64,000 bases of DNA from Haemophilus haemolyticus (GTDB lineage: Bacteria > Pseudomonadota > Gammaproteobacteria > Enterobacterales > Pasteurellaceae), in the NCBI RefSeq assembly GCF_003493605.1, contig NZ_QQKA01000008.1, positions 1-64,000 of the forward strand. The letters run 5' to 3'. Shown here piece after piece: positions 8,881-18,878 of this stretch. How positions within the stretch are numbered: position 1 is the first letter of the stretch; every line of letters begins with the position of its first letter. The position numbers and the translations under genes are program-made. The notes beneath the pieces were generated by a model that saw nothing but the letters and a program-made list of their open reading frames with translations, was not told the origin of the DNA and did no database searches.

Positions 8881-9585
8881 ATGAAAAACATGTTACTGCT
8901 CAGTAGCTCAAAATACAAGAACACAGGTTATCTTGAACACACCATACCTTGGTTACAAAATTTCCTGACTGATTATCGTGGTAAAACAATTGCTTTTGTG
9001 CCTTATGCTGGGGTACGCCGCACTTTTGATGAATATGAAAAAACTGTGCAAAATGCACTTTCTGATTTAGGGATGAATATTGTTTCCGTTCATCATGGTA
9101 AACAGCATCGAGATATCATTGAACAAGCAGATGTCATCGCTATTGGCGGCGGGAATACATTTTGTTTGTTAAAACAACTTTATGAACACAATTTGATTGA
9201 TATCATTCGTGAAAAAGTAAATAACGGTACGCCTTATTTTGGTTGGAGTGCTGGAGCCAATGTAGCTGGCGCATCTATTATGACAACTAATGATATGCCG
9301 ATTACTTATCCTCCTTCATTTCAAGCATTACAACTTTTTCCTCATCAAATTAATCCGCACTTTATTTCAGGTAAAATGCAAGGCCACAATGGTGAAAGCC
9401 GAGAAGAACGTTTGGCAGAATTTTTACTCGTTAATCCAACTGCATTTGTATATGCCTTACCTGAAGGTTCAGCACTTCATATACAAAATGAAATGGCAAC
9501 CGTATTGGGTGAAAATCCTATTTTGTGCTTCAGTGAAAATATGGAATGTGGCACATTTGATATCAATACAACTTTTTCTTATTAA
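8881..9585 (+). CDS. pepE: Peptidase E, alpha-aspartyl dipeptidase
   Basis: 234 residues, the normal length for this S51-family serine peptidase. The nucleophile Ser lies in [10 protein letters not shown], with a following Asp (NDMP) and His (NPHFIS) matching the catalytic set. It cleaves dipeptides with N-terminal aspartate in the cytosol. It is the first gene of a plus-strand set with a DcuC-type carrier (17 bp downstream) and an M20 amidohydrolase. That suggests use of aspartyl peptides followed by movement of aspartate or other C4-dicarboxylates. Confidence 0.94.
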   Translation: MKNMLLLSSSKYKNTGYLEHTIPWLQNFLTDYRGKTIAFVPYAGVRRTFDEYEKTVQNALSDLGMNIVSVHHGKQHRDIIEQADVIAIGGGNTFCLLKQLYEHNLIDIIREKVNNGTPYFGWSAGANVAGASIMTTNDMPITYPPSFQALQLFPHQINPHFISGKMQGHNGESREERLAEFLLVNPTAFVYALPEGSALHIQNEMATVLGENPILCFSENMECGTFDINTTFSY

Positions 9586-9602
9586 CTTAAAGGGAACATA
9601 TA

Positions 9603-10898
9603 ATGGAATTATTTAAATCCATCGTTGCAGTGATTGGCATTATTGCCACAATTTATTTTCTGATTAAAAAAGCCGAAACCCGAACTGTTTTGATTGGTGT
9701 AGGCTTAATTATGTCCATTCTGACGCTTAATCCAATGGGCGCATTAGATGCTTTTGCCAAAAGCATGACATCTGGCGGATTAATTATGGCTATCTGTTCT
9801 AGTATGGGTTTTGCTTATGTAATGAAATACACTCAATGTGATACTCATCTAGTGCATTTACTTACCAAACCATTAAGCGGATTAAAATTCTTCTTAATTC
9901 CGATTGCAACCGTCATCACCTTTTTCATCAATATTGCTATTCCTTCTGCTGCTGGTTGTGCAGCTGCGGTTGGCGCAACATTGATTCCTGTTTTAAAAAG
10001 TGCGGGTGTTCGACCAGCTACTGCTGGGGCAGCTATTTTAGCAGGTACTTTTGGATCAATGATGAGCCCGGGTTCTTCTCACTCAGCAATGATTAGTGAA
10101 ATGTCAGGCTTAACTATCACTCAAGTAAACCTTTCACATGCGCCATATAGCATGATTGCGGGAGCAATAGGTGCGGTTGTTTTAACAATTCTTGCGCTTG
10201 TTTTTAAAGATTATGGTGAACAACATCGCCAAGCTTATCTTGCAGAACAAAAAGAAAGTGAAATTAAAATTGTTGAAGGCGTCAATGTACTTTATGCCCT
10301 TGCACCATTAATACCATTAGTTATTTTAGTAATTGGTGGAACATCATTACAACAAGTGCCAGGTCTTGAATGGACTAAAATGGGCGTTCCTCAAGCGATG
10401 CTGATTGGTGCAATTTACGGCATTATCGTCACTCGTATTTCCCCAGTAAAAATCACTGAAGAATTTTTCAATGGTATGGGAAATTCTTATGCAAACGTAC
10501 TTGGTATCATCATTGCAGCCAGCGTATTTGTAGCAGGATTAAAATCTACGGGCGCAGTTGATGCTGCAATTTCTTTCTTAAAAGAATCTAACGAATTTGT
10601 ACGTTGGGGTGCAACAATTGGACCATTCTTAATGGGGTTAATTACAGGTTCTGGCGATGCAGCAGCGATTGCCTTTAACAGTGCCGTCACACCACATGCT
10701 GTAGAACTCGGCTACATTCATGTAAATCTTGGTATGGCAGCAGCCATTGCTGGTGCAATCGGTCGTACAGCTTCACCAATTGCAGGTGTAACCATTGTTT
10801 GTGCAGGTCTTGCGATGGTAAGCCCAGTAGAAATGGTAAAACGTACCGCACCAGGCATGATACTTGCTGTTTTATTCTTAGCATTATTTATGTTGTAG
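9603..10898 (+). CDS. DcuC-family C4-dicarboxylate carrier
   Basis: 431 residues, about twelve membrane segments. It matches the DcuC/DcuD family (E. coli DcuC about 460 residues), with GTFGSMMSPGSSHSAMISEM and GSGDAAAIAFNSAVTPHA as the conserved re-entrant motifs. Family members exchange fumarate, succinate and aspartate under anaerobic conditions. Next to pepE it may move aspartate or related acids; the exact substrate is inference. It ends in an uptake-signal terminator. Confidence 0.88.
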   Translation: MELFKSIVAVIGIIATIYFLIKKAETRTVLIGVGLIMSILTLNPMGALDAFAKSMTSGGLIMAICSSMGFAYVMKYTQCDTHLVHLLTKPLSGLKFFLIPIATVITFFINIAIPSAAGCAAAVGATLIPVLKSAGVRPATAGAAILAGTFGSMMSPGSSHSAMISEMSGLTITQVNLSHAPYSMIAGAIGAVVLTILALVFKDYGEQHRQAYLAEQKESEIKIVEGVNVLYALAPLIPLVILVIGGTSLQQVPGLEWTKMGVPQAMLIGAIYGIIVTRISPVKITEEFFNGMGNSYANVLGIIIAASVFVAGLKSTGAVDAAISFLKESNEFVRWGATIGPFLMGLITGSGDAAAIAFNSAVTPHAVELGYIHVNLGMAAAIAGAIGRTASPIAGVTIVCAGLAMVSPVEMVKRTAPGMILAVLFLALFML

Positions 10899-10913
10899 AA
10901 ATAGTAAAAAATT

Positions 10914-10943
10914 GACCGCACTTTATTTAAGTGCGGTCTGTTT
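10914..10943 (+). terminator. Inverted uptake-signal terminator after the DcuC-type gene
   Basis: GACCGCACTT (10914-10923) pairs with AAGTGCGGTC (10929-10938) around a 5-nt loop, followed by TGTTTTT. It lies 30 bp before the amidohydrolase ribosome site. Confidence 0.88.
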
Positions 10944-10969
10944 TTATAGACTTTTAAAGGAGAAAAAAA

Positions 10970-12241
10970 ATGAACTTAGATTTAAATCAACTTGTTAAAT
11001 GGCGTCGTGAATTTCATCGTTTTCCAGAAATTGGTTGGAGTGAATTTTGGACAACTTCTCGCATTGCGGATTACTTAGAAGACTTAGGTTGTTTTGAAAT
11101 TTTTCTTGGTAAACAAATTATAAACCCTGACTTTGTTCGTGGACGAAAACAAGCCGTAGTAGATAAAGGCTTAGCTAATGCAAAAGCCTATGGAGCCAAT
11201 GAAAAATGGCTCGAAAAAATGGAAGGGTATACTGGTTGTGTGGCATTATTTGATTCAGGTAAACCAGGAAAAACCATCGCGTTACGTTTTGATATCGACT
11301 GTGTGAATGTAACTGAAACTCGCTCATCCGAACATATTCCAAATAAAGAAGGTTTTGCCTCAATTAACGATGGATTTATGCATGCTTGTGGACATGATTC
11401 ACACATTACAATAGGTTTAGGCGTTGCATTATGGATCGCTCAGAACAAAGATAAACTCACTGGAAAAGTAAAAATTGTATTCCAACCAGCAGAAGAAGGT
11501 GTTCGTGGTGCAGCAGCCATTGCACAAAGTGGCATAATTGATGATGCAGATTATTTTGCTTCTTCACACATTAGTTTTTGCGCGAATACAGGCACAGTTA
11601 TTGCTAATCCAAGAAATTTTCTTTCCACTACAAAAATTGATATTCGCTATAAAGGTAAACCTGCGCACGCAGGTGCTGCGCCCCATTTAGGTCGTAATGC
11701 TTTATTAGCTGCAGCGCATACAGTCACTCAACTTCATGGTATTGCACGCCATGGTGAAGGCATGACAAGAATTAATGTGGGGGTGCTAAAAGCGGGTGAA
11801 GGACGAAATGTCATTCCATCCTCTGCTGAATTACAATTAGAAGTGAGGGGAGAAAATAAAGCAATTAATGAATACATGACTGAACAAGTCATGCAAATAG
11901 CCAAAGGTATCTCCATAAGTTTTGATGTAGCGTATGAAACTGAAATTGTAGGTGAAGCAGTGGATATGAATAATGATGTTGAACTTATAAAACTCATCGA
12001 AGAAATATCTCTTGAACAACCACAAATAAATAACGTAAATTCAGATTATGCTTTCAATGCAAGTGAAGATGCGACTATCTTAGGTAGACGTGTACAAGAA
12101 CACGGAGGCAAAGCAATTTACTTCATTCTTGGCGCAGATCGCACAGCAGGTCATCATGAAACTGAATTTGATTTCGATGAAAATCAATTGCTTACTGGGG
12201 TTAATATTTATACTTCTTTAGTACAAAGATTATTAGCTTAA
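10970..12241 (+). CDS. M20-family amidohydrolase, AbgA-like
   Basis: 423 residues, close to AbgA (aminobenzoyl-glutamate hydrolase subunit A, about 436 residues) and other M20 aminoacylases. Metal ligands are visible in RFDID, HACGHDSH and PAEEGVRGA, then a dimerisation domain (about 190-310) and the terminal ADRTAGHHETEFDF. It would cut an amide bond of an N-acyl or N-carbamoyl amino acid, or p-aminobenzoyl-glutamate. No abgB or abgT gene accompanies it here, so the substrate is uncertain. Confidence 0.87.
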   Translation: MNLDLNQLVKWRREFHRFPEIGWSEFWTTSRIADYLEDLGCFEIFLGKQIINPDFVRGRKQAVVDKGLANAKAYGANEKWLEKMEGYTGCVALFDSGKPGKTIALRFDIDCVNVTETRSSEHIPNKEGFASINDGFMHACGHDSHITIGLGVALWIAQNKDKLTGKVKIVFQPAEEGVRGAAAIAQSGIIDDADYFASSHISFCANTGTVIANPRNFLSTTKIDIRYKGKPAHAGAAPHLGRNALLAAAHTVTQLHGIARHGEGMTRINVGVLKAGEGRNVIPSSAELQLEVRGENKAINEYMTEQVMQIAKGISISFDVAYETEIVGEAVDMNNDVELIKLIEEISLEQPQINNVNSDYAFNASEDATILGRRVQEHGGKAIYFILGADRTAGHHETEFDFDENQLLTGVNIYTSLVQRLLA

Positions 12242-12333
12242 TTAAATAAAAATATTTTTACTCCTTTCTTTTAAGAATCCTCTATTTTTCTTAGAATAAA
12301 GGCAATATTTACCCACCTTATAAGGAAAACTCA

Positions 12334-14307
12334 ATGATTAATAGACGTCATTTTATTCAAATCGGTGCAAGCAGTATTCTTGCATTAAGTGCAAGCCGTT
12401 TTGCGACAGCAAAAGGTAAACATGATGTAGATTTACGTATTGTTGCTACTACTGACGTTCACAGCTTTTTAACAGACTTTGATTATTACAAAGACGCCCC
12501 AACCGAGAAATTCGGATTTACTCGTGCAGCAAGCCTTATTCGTCAAGCACGTGCTGAAGTAAAAAATAGCGTATTGGTTGATAACGGGGATTTAATTCAA
12601 GGTAACCCTATTGCAGACTATCAAGCTGCACAAGGCTATAAAGAGGGTAAATCTAACCCTGCGGTCGATTGTTTAAATGCGATGAATTATGAAGTGGGTA
12701 CATTAGGTAACCATGAATTTAACTATGGTCTCAATTATCTTGCAGATGCCATCAAACAAGCTAAATTCCCGATTGTGAATGCGAACGTAGTAAAAGCAGG
12801 AACAGAAGAACCTTATTTCACACCTTATGTCATTCAAGAAAAATCTGTGGTGGATAATAGTGGCAAAACACATAAATTAAGAATCGGTTATATTGGTTTT
12901 GTACCGCCACAAATTATAGTTTGGGATAAAGCGAACCTTCAAGGCAAAGTGGAAACCCGTGATATTGTAAAAACAGCACAAAAATATGTCCCTGAAATGA
13001 AGAAAAAAGGGGCTGATATTATCGTTGCATTAGCTCACACTGGCCCGTCTGATGAACCATACAAAGAAGGTGCTGAAAACTCGGCATTCTATTTAGCGGA
13101 TGTTCCACATATTGATGCGGTTATTTTTGGTCACTCACACCGTTTATTCCCAAATAAAGAATTTGCGAAATCACCAAATGCAGATATCGTAAATGGTACA
13201 GTAAAAGGTGTACCAGAAAGTATGGCTGGTTACTGGGCAAATAATATCAGCGTGGTAGATTTAGGATTAACAGAACACAAAGGCAAATGGATTGTTACCT
13301 CTGGAAAAGCGGTTCTTCGTCCAATTTATGATGTAGAAACCAAAAAAGCACTTGCAAAAAATGACCCAGAAATCACCGCTCTTTTAGCACCAGTTCACGA
13401 AGCAACACGTAAGTTTGTGTCTCAACCTATCGGCAAAGCTACAGACAATATGTATAGTTACCTTGCATTAGTGCAAGATGATCCAACCATTCAAATTGTA
13501 AACCAAGCACAAAAAGCATACGTTGAAAAAGTGGCATCCAGTGTGGCAGAAATGGCTGGTTTGCCTATTTTAAGTGCAGGTGCTCCATTTAAAGCGGGTG
13601 GTCGTAAAAATGACCCAACGGGATATACCGAAGTGAACAAAGGTGAATTAACTTTCCGTAATGCGGCAGACTTATACCTTTATCCAAATACGCTAGTGGT
13701 TGTTAAAGCGACAGGCGAACAATTAAAAGAATGGTTAGAATGTAGTGCTGGTATGTTTAAACAAATTGACCCTACAAGTGATAAACCACAATCATTAATC
13801 GACTGGGAAGGTTTCCGCACTTATAACTTTGATGTGATTGATGGTGTCAATTATGAATACGATCTAACCAAACCTGCTCGTTACGATGGTGAATGTAAAT
13901 TAATTAACCCAGAATCGCATCGTGTAGTAAATCTCACTTATCAAGGCAAACCAGTTGATCCAAAAGCAGAATTCTTGATCGCAACGAATAACTATCGTGC
14001 TTACGGTAATAAATTCCCAGGTACTGGTGATAAACATATTGTTTACGCTTCGCCTGATGAAAGCCGTCAAATTTTGGCTGATTATATTAAAGCAACCAGT
14101 GAGAAAGAGGGTTCAGTCAATCCAAATGCGGATAAAAACTGGCGTTTTGTGCCTATCACAGGTAACGATAAATTAGATGTCCGTTTTGAAACCTCGCCAA
14201 GCGAACAAGCGGCGAAATTTATCGCTGAAAAAGCACAATATCCGATGAAACAGGTGGGTACTGACGAAATCGGTTTTGCAGTGTATCAAATTGATTTGTC
14301 TAAATAA
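12334..14307 (+). CDS. cpdB: Periplasmic 2',3'-cyclic-nucleotide phosphodiesterase/3'-nucleotidase
   Basis: 657 residues. An N-terminal metallophosphoesterase domain carries [26 protein letters not shown] and [10 protein letters not shown]. The C-terminal 5'-nucleotidase-type domain (about 380-620) includes GAPFKAGGR and [11 protein letters not shown]. It releases nucleosides from nucleotides in the periplasm. The signal region begins [14 protein letters not shown], a twin-arginine-like start, whereas the E. coli protein has a plain Sec signal as I remember it. It has its own leader and a terminator after it. Confidence 0.95.
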   Translation: MINRRHFIQIGASSILALSASRFATAKGKHDVDLRIVATTDVHSFLTDFDYYKDAPTEKFGFTRAASLIRQARAEVKNSVLVDNGDLIQGNPIADYQAAQGYKEGKSNPAVDCLNAMNYEVGTLGNHEFNYGLNYLADAIKQAKFPIVNANVVKAGTEEPYFTPYVIQEKSVVDNSGKTHKLRIGYIGFVPPQIIVWDKANLQGKVETRDIVKTAQKYVPEMKKKGADIIVALAHTGPSDEPYKEGAENSAFYLADVPHIDAVIFGHSHRLFPNKEFAKSPNADIVNGTVKGVPESMAGYWANNISVVDLGLTEHKGKWIVTSGKAVLRPIYDVETKKALAKNDPEITALLAPVHEATRKFVSQPIGKATDNMYSYLALVQDDPTIQIVNQAQKAYVEKVASSVAEMAGLPILSAGAPFKAGGRKNDPTGYTEVNKGELTFRNAADLYLYPNTLVVVKATGEQLKEWLECSAGMFKQIDPTSDKPQSLIDWEGFRTYNFDVIDGVNYEYDLTKPARYDGECKLINPESHRVVNLTYQGKPVDPKAEFLIATNNYRAYGNKFPGTGDKHIVYASPDESRQILADYIKATSEKEGSVNPNADKNWRFVPITGNDKLDVRFETSPSEQAAKFIAEKAQYPMKQVGTDEIGFAVYQIDLSK

Positions 14308-14320
14308 TAGCTAGAAAAAT

Positions 14321-14360
14321 AAAATGCCGTCTAAATATTAAAATTTAAGCGGCATTTTTT
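14321..14360. terminator. Convergent terminator between cpdB and the MerR gene
   Basis: AAATGCCG (14322-14329) pairs with CGGCATTT (14350-14357), and an inner TAAATAT/AAATTTA can extend the fold. It is followed by a T run for cpdB and an A run serving the opposite strand. Confidence 0.8.
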
Positions 14361-14393
14361 CTTCCTAAAGAGCGGTCAAATTTCTGAGTATTT

Positions 14394-14786
14394 TTACAAA
14401 TTGCATTCGCTTTTCAATCCTTCTATTGCTTTACATTCCTCTTCATTATGTTCACTTTCGGTAACAATAGACTGTAAAAAATCTTTGATTTCTAATAATT
14501 GAGATATTTTATTTTCCACTTGAATCAGTTGATTAAGTACTAATTGATCTGCTTGATAATGATCTTTCATACTAAATTTAATACGATTGAGTACCTTAAT
14601 ATTCTCTAAAGAGAAACCCAACGTTCGACATTTTTTGATGAATTTTAATTGTTCTACACTTTCTTCATCATAATATCGATAACCATTAGACAATCGCTTA
14701 GATGGCTGCAATACTCCTTGCTTTTCATAGTAGCGGATAGTTTCAATATTAGTATGCGTAGATTTACTTAATTCACTAATTTTCAT
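14394..14786 (-). CDS. MerR-family metal-responsive regulator
   Basis: 130 residues from ATG at 14786, which has GAGGAA six bases upstream; an in-frame TTG 15 bases earlier is a poorer start. The N-terminal winged helix (ISELSKSTHTNIETIRYYEKQG) and the long dimer helix are typical of MerR proteins. The C-terminus has two cysteines (ECKAIEGLKSECNL) plus acidic and His residues, as in zinc/cadmium/lead sensors of the ZntR/CadR type. It is second in an operon with a CDF transporter, 24 bp downstream of it. The operon promoter (15524-15554) has the long spacer that MerR proteins act on, so it probably autoregulates. Confidence 0.9.
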   Translation of the reverse strand: MKISELSKSTHTNIETIRYYEKQGVLQPSKRLSNGYRYYDEESVEQLKFIKKCRTLGFSLENIKVLNRIKFSMKDHYQADQLVLNQLIQVENKISQLLEIKDFLQSIVTESEHNEEECKAIEGLKSECNL

Positions 14787-14810
14787 TATTTCCTCAAGCA
14801 ATTTTTTACT

Positions 14811-15488
14811 TTAATGAGAATGATCATCTAATAAGAAATGTGTATTACTATCATACAATGATTTAACAGCTTGAAAAACTGTAGAAATACCGCTGTATAA
14901 GACAAAAAGACTTAAAATACCACTAGCGACTACATCAACCCACTGCCAATTTAACCACCAAGCACTTATTCCTGCAATAATAGCAACAACCGAACCAAAT
15001 AAATCTACTAAAACATGCAAATATGCTGCACTAATATTCAAATTATGGCGATTACTTTTTAGCATTATAAAAGCTACCAACAAATTAATCCCAAACCCTA
15101 GTAAAGCTACACCTAACATTGGCAAAGCAGCTATTTCTATCGGAGCCTGCCAACGTGTTACAGCCTCGATAAAAATCCAAATAGCGACCCAAACTAATGA
15201 AATTCCATTGATTAAAGCCAACCATTTTTGCCATTTTAGACTTAAAAATAACCCAATCCATGCTAAAAAAATAGATAAACTATCATTTGCCATATGCCCA
15301 GCATCAGCCATCAAAGTAAGACTGTTAAACCAATATCCCCCTAGAAATTCAACAACCATATAAAAGGTAATAATTGCAAAACTAATGCCTAATACCATTT
15401 TATTTTTAGATATTTGACTATGAGGGCAAGATGCATGCTGCTGATATTCTTTAGGGGGATTATTTTGTACTGTAGAAATTTTTTTCAT
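14811..15488 (-). CDS. Cation diffusion facilitator (metal efflux) transporter, short form
   Basis: 225 residues with six membrane segments. It resembles ZitB/CzcD efflux pumps for Zn2+, Cd2+ or Co2+. Metal-site residues are visible in the second helix (LMADAGHMANDS) and the fifth (HVLVDLFGS, an HxxxD motif). The usual C-terminal cytoplasmic domain is mostly missing, giving a short protein of the kind seen in some CDF subfamilies. It ends with a His/Asp tail (LLDDHSH). It is the first gene of a two-gene operon with a MerR regulator. I do not recall this pair next to cpdB in strain Rd, so it may be an acquired cassette. Confidence 0.9.
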   Translation of the reverse strand: MKKISTVQNNPPKEYQQHASCPHSQISKNKMVLGISFAIITFYMVVEFLGGYWFNSLTLMADAGHMANDSLSIFLAWIGLFLSLKWQKWLALINGISLVWVAIWIFIEAVTRWQAPIEIAALPMLGVALLGFGINLLVAFIMLKSNRHNLNISAAYLHVLVDLFGSVVAIIAGISAWWLNWQWVDVVASGILSLFVLYSGISTVFQAVKSLYDSNTHFLLDDHSH

Positions 15489-15523
15489 TTTGCTTCCTTT
15501 ACTATTTGATTTACTTTACAAGA

Positions 15524-15554
15524 AGCATAAAATCTGTAGTAACTACAATGTCAA
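15524..15554 (-). promoter_or_regulatory. MerR-type promoter with 19-bp spacer and dyad operator
   Basis: On the minus strand TTGACA (15549-15554) and TATGCT (15524-15529) are 19 bp apart. That spacing is too long for normal promoters and diagnostic of MerR-family control. The perfect dyad TGTAGTTACTACA (15535-15547) fills the spacer. A metal-bound MerR protein would twist the DNA to align the two boxes and switch on efflux. Confidence 0.9.
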
Positions 15555-15599
15555 GTCATAAAACGTACATTTAATAAAATTAATTGTTTAAAAAAACTA

Positions 15600-15930
15600 A
15601 ATTATAGGGATTTCAATAAAAATTCATTTTTATCTGTGGATAACTCATAAATAATCTGTCATAAAACTGTTTTTACTCACTTGGTAACTTTGAGAAAAAA
15701 TAAAGTTGTTAATAACTTTCCATTTTACACACAAGATTTTTAAAGAAAATGATCGCATTTTCACAAGATCTTTGGATCCTATAACACCAGTTTCCATAAG
15801 GATCGAATAAGGTTACTCACAACCAAAAAAGATCTTAATAGTAACAATAATAAGATCTTTCTATATAAAAAGAGATCTTATTTACTAATACAAATCTGAT
15901 CTTTCAAAGGATCAATAGATCCATTCTTTT
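15600..15930. other. oriC: Chromosomal replication origin oriC
   Basis: A non-coding region beside mnmG, as in E. coli. A perfect DnaA box TTATCCACA (minus strand) lies at 15635-15643. One-mismatch boxes to TTATNCACA lie at 15723-15731 (TTTTACACA) and 15813-15821 (TTACTCACA), and a two-mismatch box at 15673-15681. Ten GATC sites fall between 15751 and 15921, far above chance. A/T-rich 13-mer-like repeats lie on the mnmG side; the best is 15865-15877 on the minus strand, one mismatch to GATCTNTTNTTTT. The order of strong box, weak boxes, GATC-rich 13-mers and mnmG mirrors E. coli oriC. Confidence 0.93.
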
Positions 15931-15931
15931 T

Positions 15932-15960
15932 TTGTCAGGTGTTTTAAATTTCTGTAGAAT
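15932..15960 (+). promoter_or_regulatory. mnmG promoter at the edge of oriC
   Basis: TTGTCA (15932-15937) and TAGAAT (15955-15960) are spaced by 17 bp, 38 bp before the mnmG start codon. Transcription runs away from oriC. In E. coli such gidA transcription helps origin opening; the same role here is inference. Confidence 0.75.
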
Positions 15961-15997
15961 AACGCCAATTTTTTAATCCGAATAAATAGAGATAGAT

Positions 15998-17887
15998 ATG
16001 TTTTACACTGAAACTTATGATGTGATTGTGATCGGTGGTGGTCATGCGGGTACAGAAGCTGCGCTTGCACCAGCTCGAATGGGATTAAAAACCCTTTTAT
16101 TAACGCATAATGTAGATACTTTAGGGCAAATGTCTTGTAACCCTGCAATTGGTGGGATCGGTAAAGGTCATTTAGTAAAAGAAGTAGATGCAATGGGCGG
16201 ATTAATGGCCCATGCTGCAGATAAAGCAGGGATCCAATTTCGTACTTTAAATAGCAGTAAAGGCCCAGCAGTGCGTGCTACTCGAGCTCAAGCTGACAGA
16301 GTTCTATATCGTCAAGCTGTTCGTACAGCATTAGAAAATCAACCCAATTTAGATATTTTCCAACAAGAGGCGACAGATATTCTAATTGAGCAAGATCGAG
16401 TTACAGGCGTTAGCACAAAAATGGGATTAACTTTTCGTGCTAAATCAGTGGTATTAACTGCAGGTACTTTCTTAGCTGGTAAAATTCATATTGGTTTGGA
16501 AAATTATGAAGGTGGTCGAGCTGGAGATCCTGCTTCTGTAAATCTTTCACATCGGTTAAGAGATCTAGGATTACGTGTAGATCGCCTTAAAACAGGTACA
16601 CCGCCGCGTATTGATGCACGCACGATCAATTTCGATATATTGGCTAAACAACATGGTGATGCCGTATTACCGGTATTCTCTTTTATGGGATCAGTAGATG
16701 ATCACCCTCAACAAATTCCTTGTTATATAACTCATACCAATGAACAAACCCATGAAGTGATCCGTAATAACTTGGATCGCAGTCCAATGTATACCGGTGT
16801 GATTGAAGGGATAGGCCCACGTTATTGCCCATCCATTGAAGATAAAGTGATGCGTTTTGCAGATCGTAATTCACATCAAATTTATTTGGAACCAGAAGGC
16901 TTAACCAGTAATGAAGTCTATCCAAACGGGATCTCTACCAGTTTGCCATTTGACGTACAAATGGGCATTGTGAATTCTATGAAAGGTTTGGAAAAAGCTC
17001 GCATCATTAAACCAGGTTATGCCATTGAATATGATTATTTTGATCCACGCGATTTAAAACCAACATTAGAAACTAAAGCTATTTCTGGTTTATTTTTTGC
17101 GGGTCAAATTAACGGTACAACAGGTTATGAAGAGGCGGCGGCACAAGGCTTATTGGCGGGGATTAACGCAGGTCTTTACGTACAAGAGAAAGAGGCATGG
17201 TATCCACGTCGCGATCAATCTTATACAGGCGTATTGGTGGATGACCTTTGCACGCTTGGTACCAAAGAACCGTATCGTGTATTCACTTCTCGTGCAGAAT
17301 ACCGTTTGTTATTACGTGAAGATAATGCAGATATTCGTTTAACGCCAATTGCCCATGAATTAGGTTTGATTGATGAGGCTCGTTGGGCGCGCTTTAATCA
17401 AAAAATGGAAAATATTGAACAGGAACGCCAACGCTTACGCAGTATTTGGTTGCATCCGCGTTCTGAATATTTAGAAGAAGCGAATAAAGTGCTTGGTAGT
17501 CCACTTGTGCGTGAGGCCAGCGGTGAAGATTTATTACGCCGTCCAGAAATGACCTACGATATTTTGACTTCTTTAACGCCATATCAACCGGCAATGGAAG
17601 ATAGAGAAGCTGTAGAACAAGTGGAAATTGCCATTAAGTATCAAGGCTATATTGAGCATCAACAAGAAGAAATTGAAAAACAAAAACGCCATGAAAATAC
17701 GGCAATTCCGACTAACTTTGATTACAGCAAAGTGTCTGGTTTATCTAATGAAGTACGTGCGAAGTTGGAACAGCATCGTCCAGTTTCCATTGGTCAAGCA
17801 AGCCGAATTTCAGGTATAACGCCTGCTGCTATTTCAATTATTCTGGTGAATTTGAAAAAACAAGGTATGCTGAAGCGTGGGGAATAA
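15998..17887 (+). CDS. mnmG: tRNA uridine 5-carboxymethylaminomethyl modification enzyme MnmG (GidA)
   Basis: 629 residues, full length. The FAD dinucleotide fold is [20 protein letters not shown] (residues 9-28). Further family blocks include [22 protein letters not shown]-like sequence, [20 protein letters not shown] and [11 protein letters not shown]. With MnmE it adds the cmnm5 group to the wobble uridine of several tRNAs in the cytosol. It is the first gene to the right of oriC and ends at an uptake-signal hairpin. Confidence 0.98.
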   Translation: MFYTETYDVIVIGGGHAGTEAALAPARMGLKTLLLTHNVDTLGQMSCNPAIGGIGKGHLVKEVDAMGGLMAHAADKAGIQFRTLNSSKGPAVRATRAQADRVLYRQAVRTALENQPNLDIFQQEATDILIEQDRVTGVSTKMGLTFRAKSVVLTAGTFLAGKIHIGLENYEGGRAGDPASVNLSHRLRDLGLRVDRLKTGTPPRIDARTINFDILAKQHGDAVLPVFSFMGSVDDHPQQIPCYITHTNEQTHEVIRNNLDRSPMYTGVIEGIGPRYCPSIEDKVMRFADRNSHQIYLEPEGLTSNEVYPNGISTSLPFDVQMGIVNSMKGLEKARIIKPGYAIEYDYFDPRDLKPTLETKAISGLFFAGQINGTTGYEEAAAQGLLAGINAGLYVQEKEAWYPRRDQSYTGVLVDDLCTLGTKEPYRVFTSRAEYRLLLREDNADIRLTPIAHELGLIDEARWARFNQKMENIEQERQRLRSIWLHPRSEYLEEANKVLGSPLVREASGEDLLRRPEMTYDILTSLTPYQPAMEDREAVEQVEIAIKYQGYIEHQQEEIEKQKRHENTAIPTNFDYSKVSGLSNEVRAKLEQHRPVSIGQASRISGITPAAISIILVNLKKQGMLKRGE

Positions 17888-17907
17888 TGTTTTCTTAATT
17901 TAAATGT

Positions 17908-17937
17908 AAAAGTGCGGTGAATTTTCACCGCATTTTT
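17908..17937. terminator. Terminator after mnmG, uptake-signal based
   Basis: AAGTGCGGTGA (17910-17920) pairs with TCACCGCATTT (17925-17935) with one mismatch, followed by TTTTAT. One arm is a perfect uptake signal and the other a one-base variant. It separates mnmG from the convergent qorB-like gene. Confidence 0.8.
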
Positions 17938-17961
17938 TATAGACTAATTTAAAAAATATAA

Positions 17962-18813
17962 TTAATGGTCAAGAGCCTTTTTTACTGCTACATCCAATCC
18001 TGCTGTTGGGCGACCAAGCAATTTCTCAAGGGTTTTGTCTTCTGATAATAATGCACCGTTTGATGCATCTACATCCCATTGTGCAATTAAGCCTGCAAAA
18101 CCTTCATCTAATCCTGCTTGCACAAGTGCTGCGGCATAATCTGCTGCAGGAATATCCACGTAAGTAATATCTTTACCTGTTTGTTTGCTGATTTCTGCTG
18201 CAAGATCAGCTAATGCCCAGCTGCTTGATCCAGCAAGCTCGTAAGTTTGGTTTTTATGACCTTCACCTAGTGCCACATTTACTGCAGCTTCAGCAAGTTC
18301 TGCACGAAGTGCGGATGAAATTTTGCCGTTTTTTGCTGAACCATAGAAAGCATTGTTTGCTAATGCAGCTAGAACTGATTCAGTGTAGTTTTCGGTGTAC
18401 CAACCATTGCGTAAAATGGTGTAAGTAATGCCCGAAGCTTTTAATGCGGCTTCAGTTTCAACATGCTCACCGGCAAGAGATTTCACTGTGTTGTCGTTGG
18501 TGGCACCGAGTAAGCTGGTGTAGATAATATGTTTCACGCCTGCTTTTTTCGCTGATTCAATCACGTTGTTGTGTTGTACTGCTCGCTGACCGACTTCATT
18601 ACTTGAAACAAGAATTAAAGTATCTACGCCTTGTAATGCTTCTACTTGACCTTCTGTTTTTGAATAATCAAATTTGCGAGTTTCTACACCTGAAATTTTT
18701 GCAGGATTACGTACAAGCGCGATGACGTTTGCGTGTTTTGCTTTTAATAAGTCTAATGCGATTGCGCCAAATTGACCTGTTGCACCAGTAATTGCGATAG
18801 TTTTAGTTATCAT
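17962..18813 (-). CDS. NmrA-type NAD(P)H-dependent quinone reductase-like protein (QorB/YtfG-like)
   Basis: 283 residues. An N-terminal Rossmann fold with ITGATGQFGAIALDLL is followed by an NmrA/QorB-type body with YTSLLGAT and LRNGWYTENYTE. It resembles E. coli QorB (YtfG), a cytosolic NADPH quinone oxidoreductase of the atypical short-chain dehydrogenase group. It is divergent from an HxlR-type regulator gene, the same pairing as ytfG-ytfH in E. coli. The shared control region has a strong palindrome that the regulator probably binds. Confidence 0.9.
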   Translation of the reverse strand: MITKTIAITGATGQFGAIALDLLKAKHANVIALVRNPAKISGVETRKFDYSKTEGQVEALQGVDTLILVSSNEVGQRAVQHNNVIESAKKAGVKHIIYTSLLGATNDNTVKSLAGEHVETEAALKASGITYTILRNGWYTENYTESVLAALANNAFYGSAKNGKISSALRAELAEAAVNVALGEGHKNQTYELAGSSSWALADLAAEISKQTGKDITYVDIPAADYAAALVQAGLDEGFAGLIAQWDVDASNGALLSEDKTLEKLLGRPTAGLDVAVKKALDH

Positions 18814-18878
18814 GGTATTTTCCTTCTTGTTAAGTTGAAATGATATTTGAACATTTGATTGTTCGCTTGATGTGGCGT

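Noticed and set aside
9290-9616. A 108-codon plus-strand frame overlapping pepE
   Set aside because: Out-of-frame reading of pepE; composition and content are those of a shadow frame.
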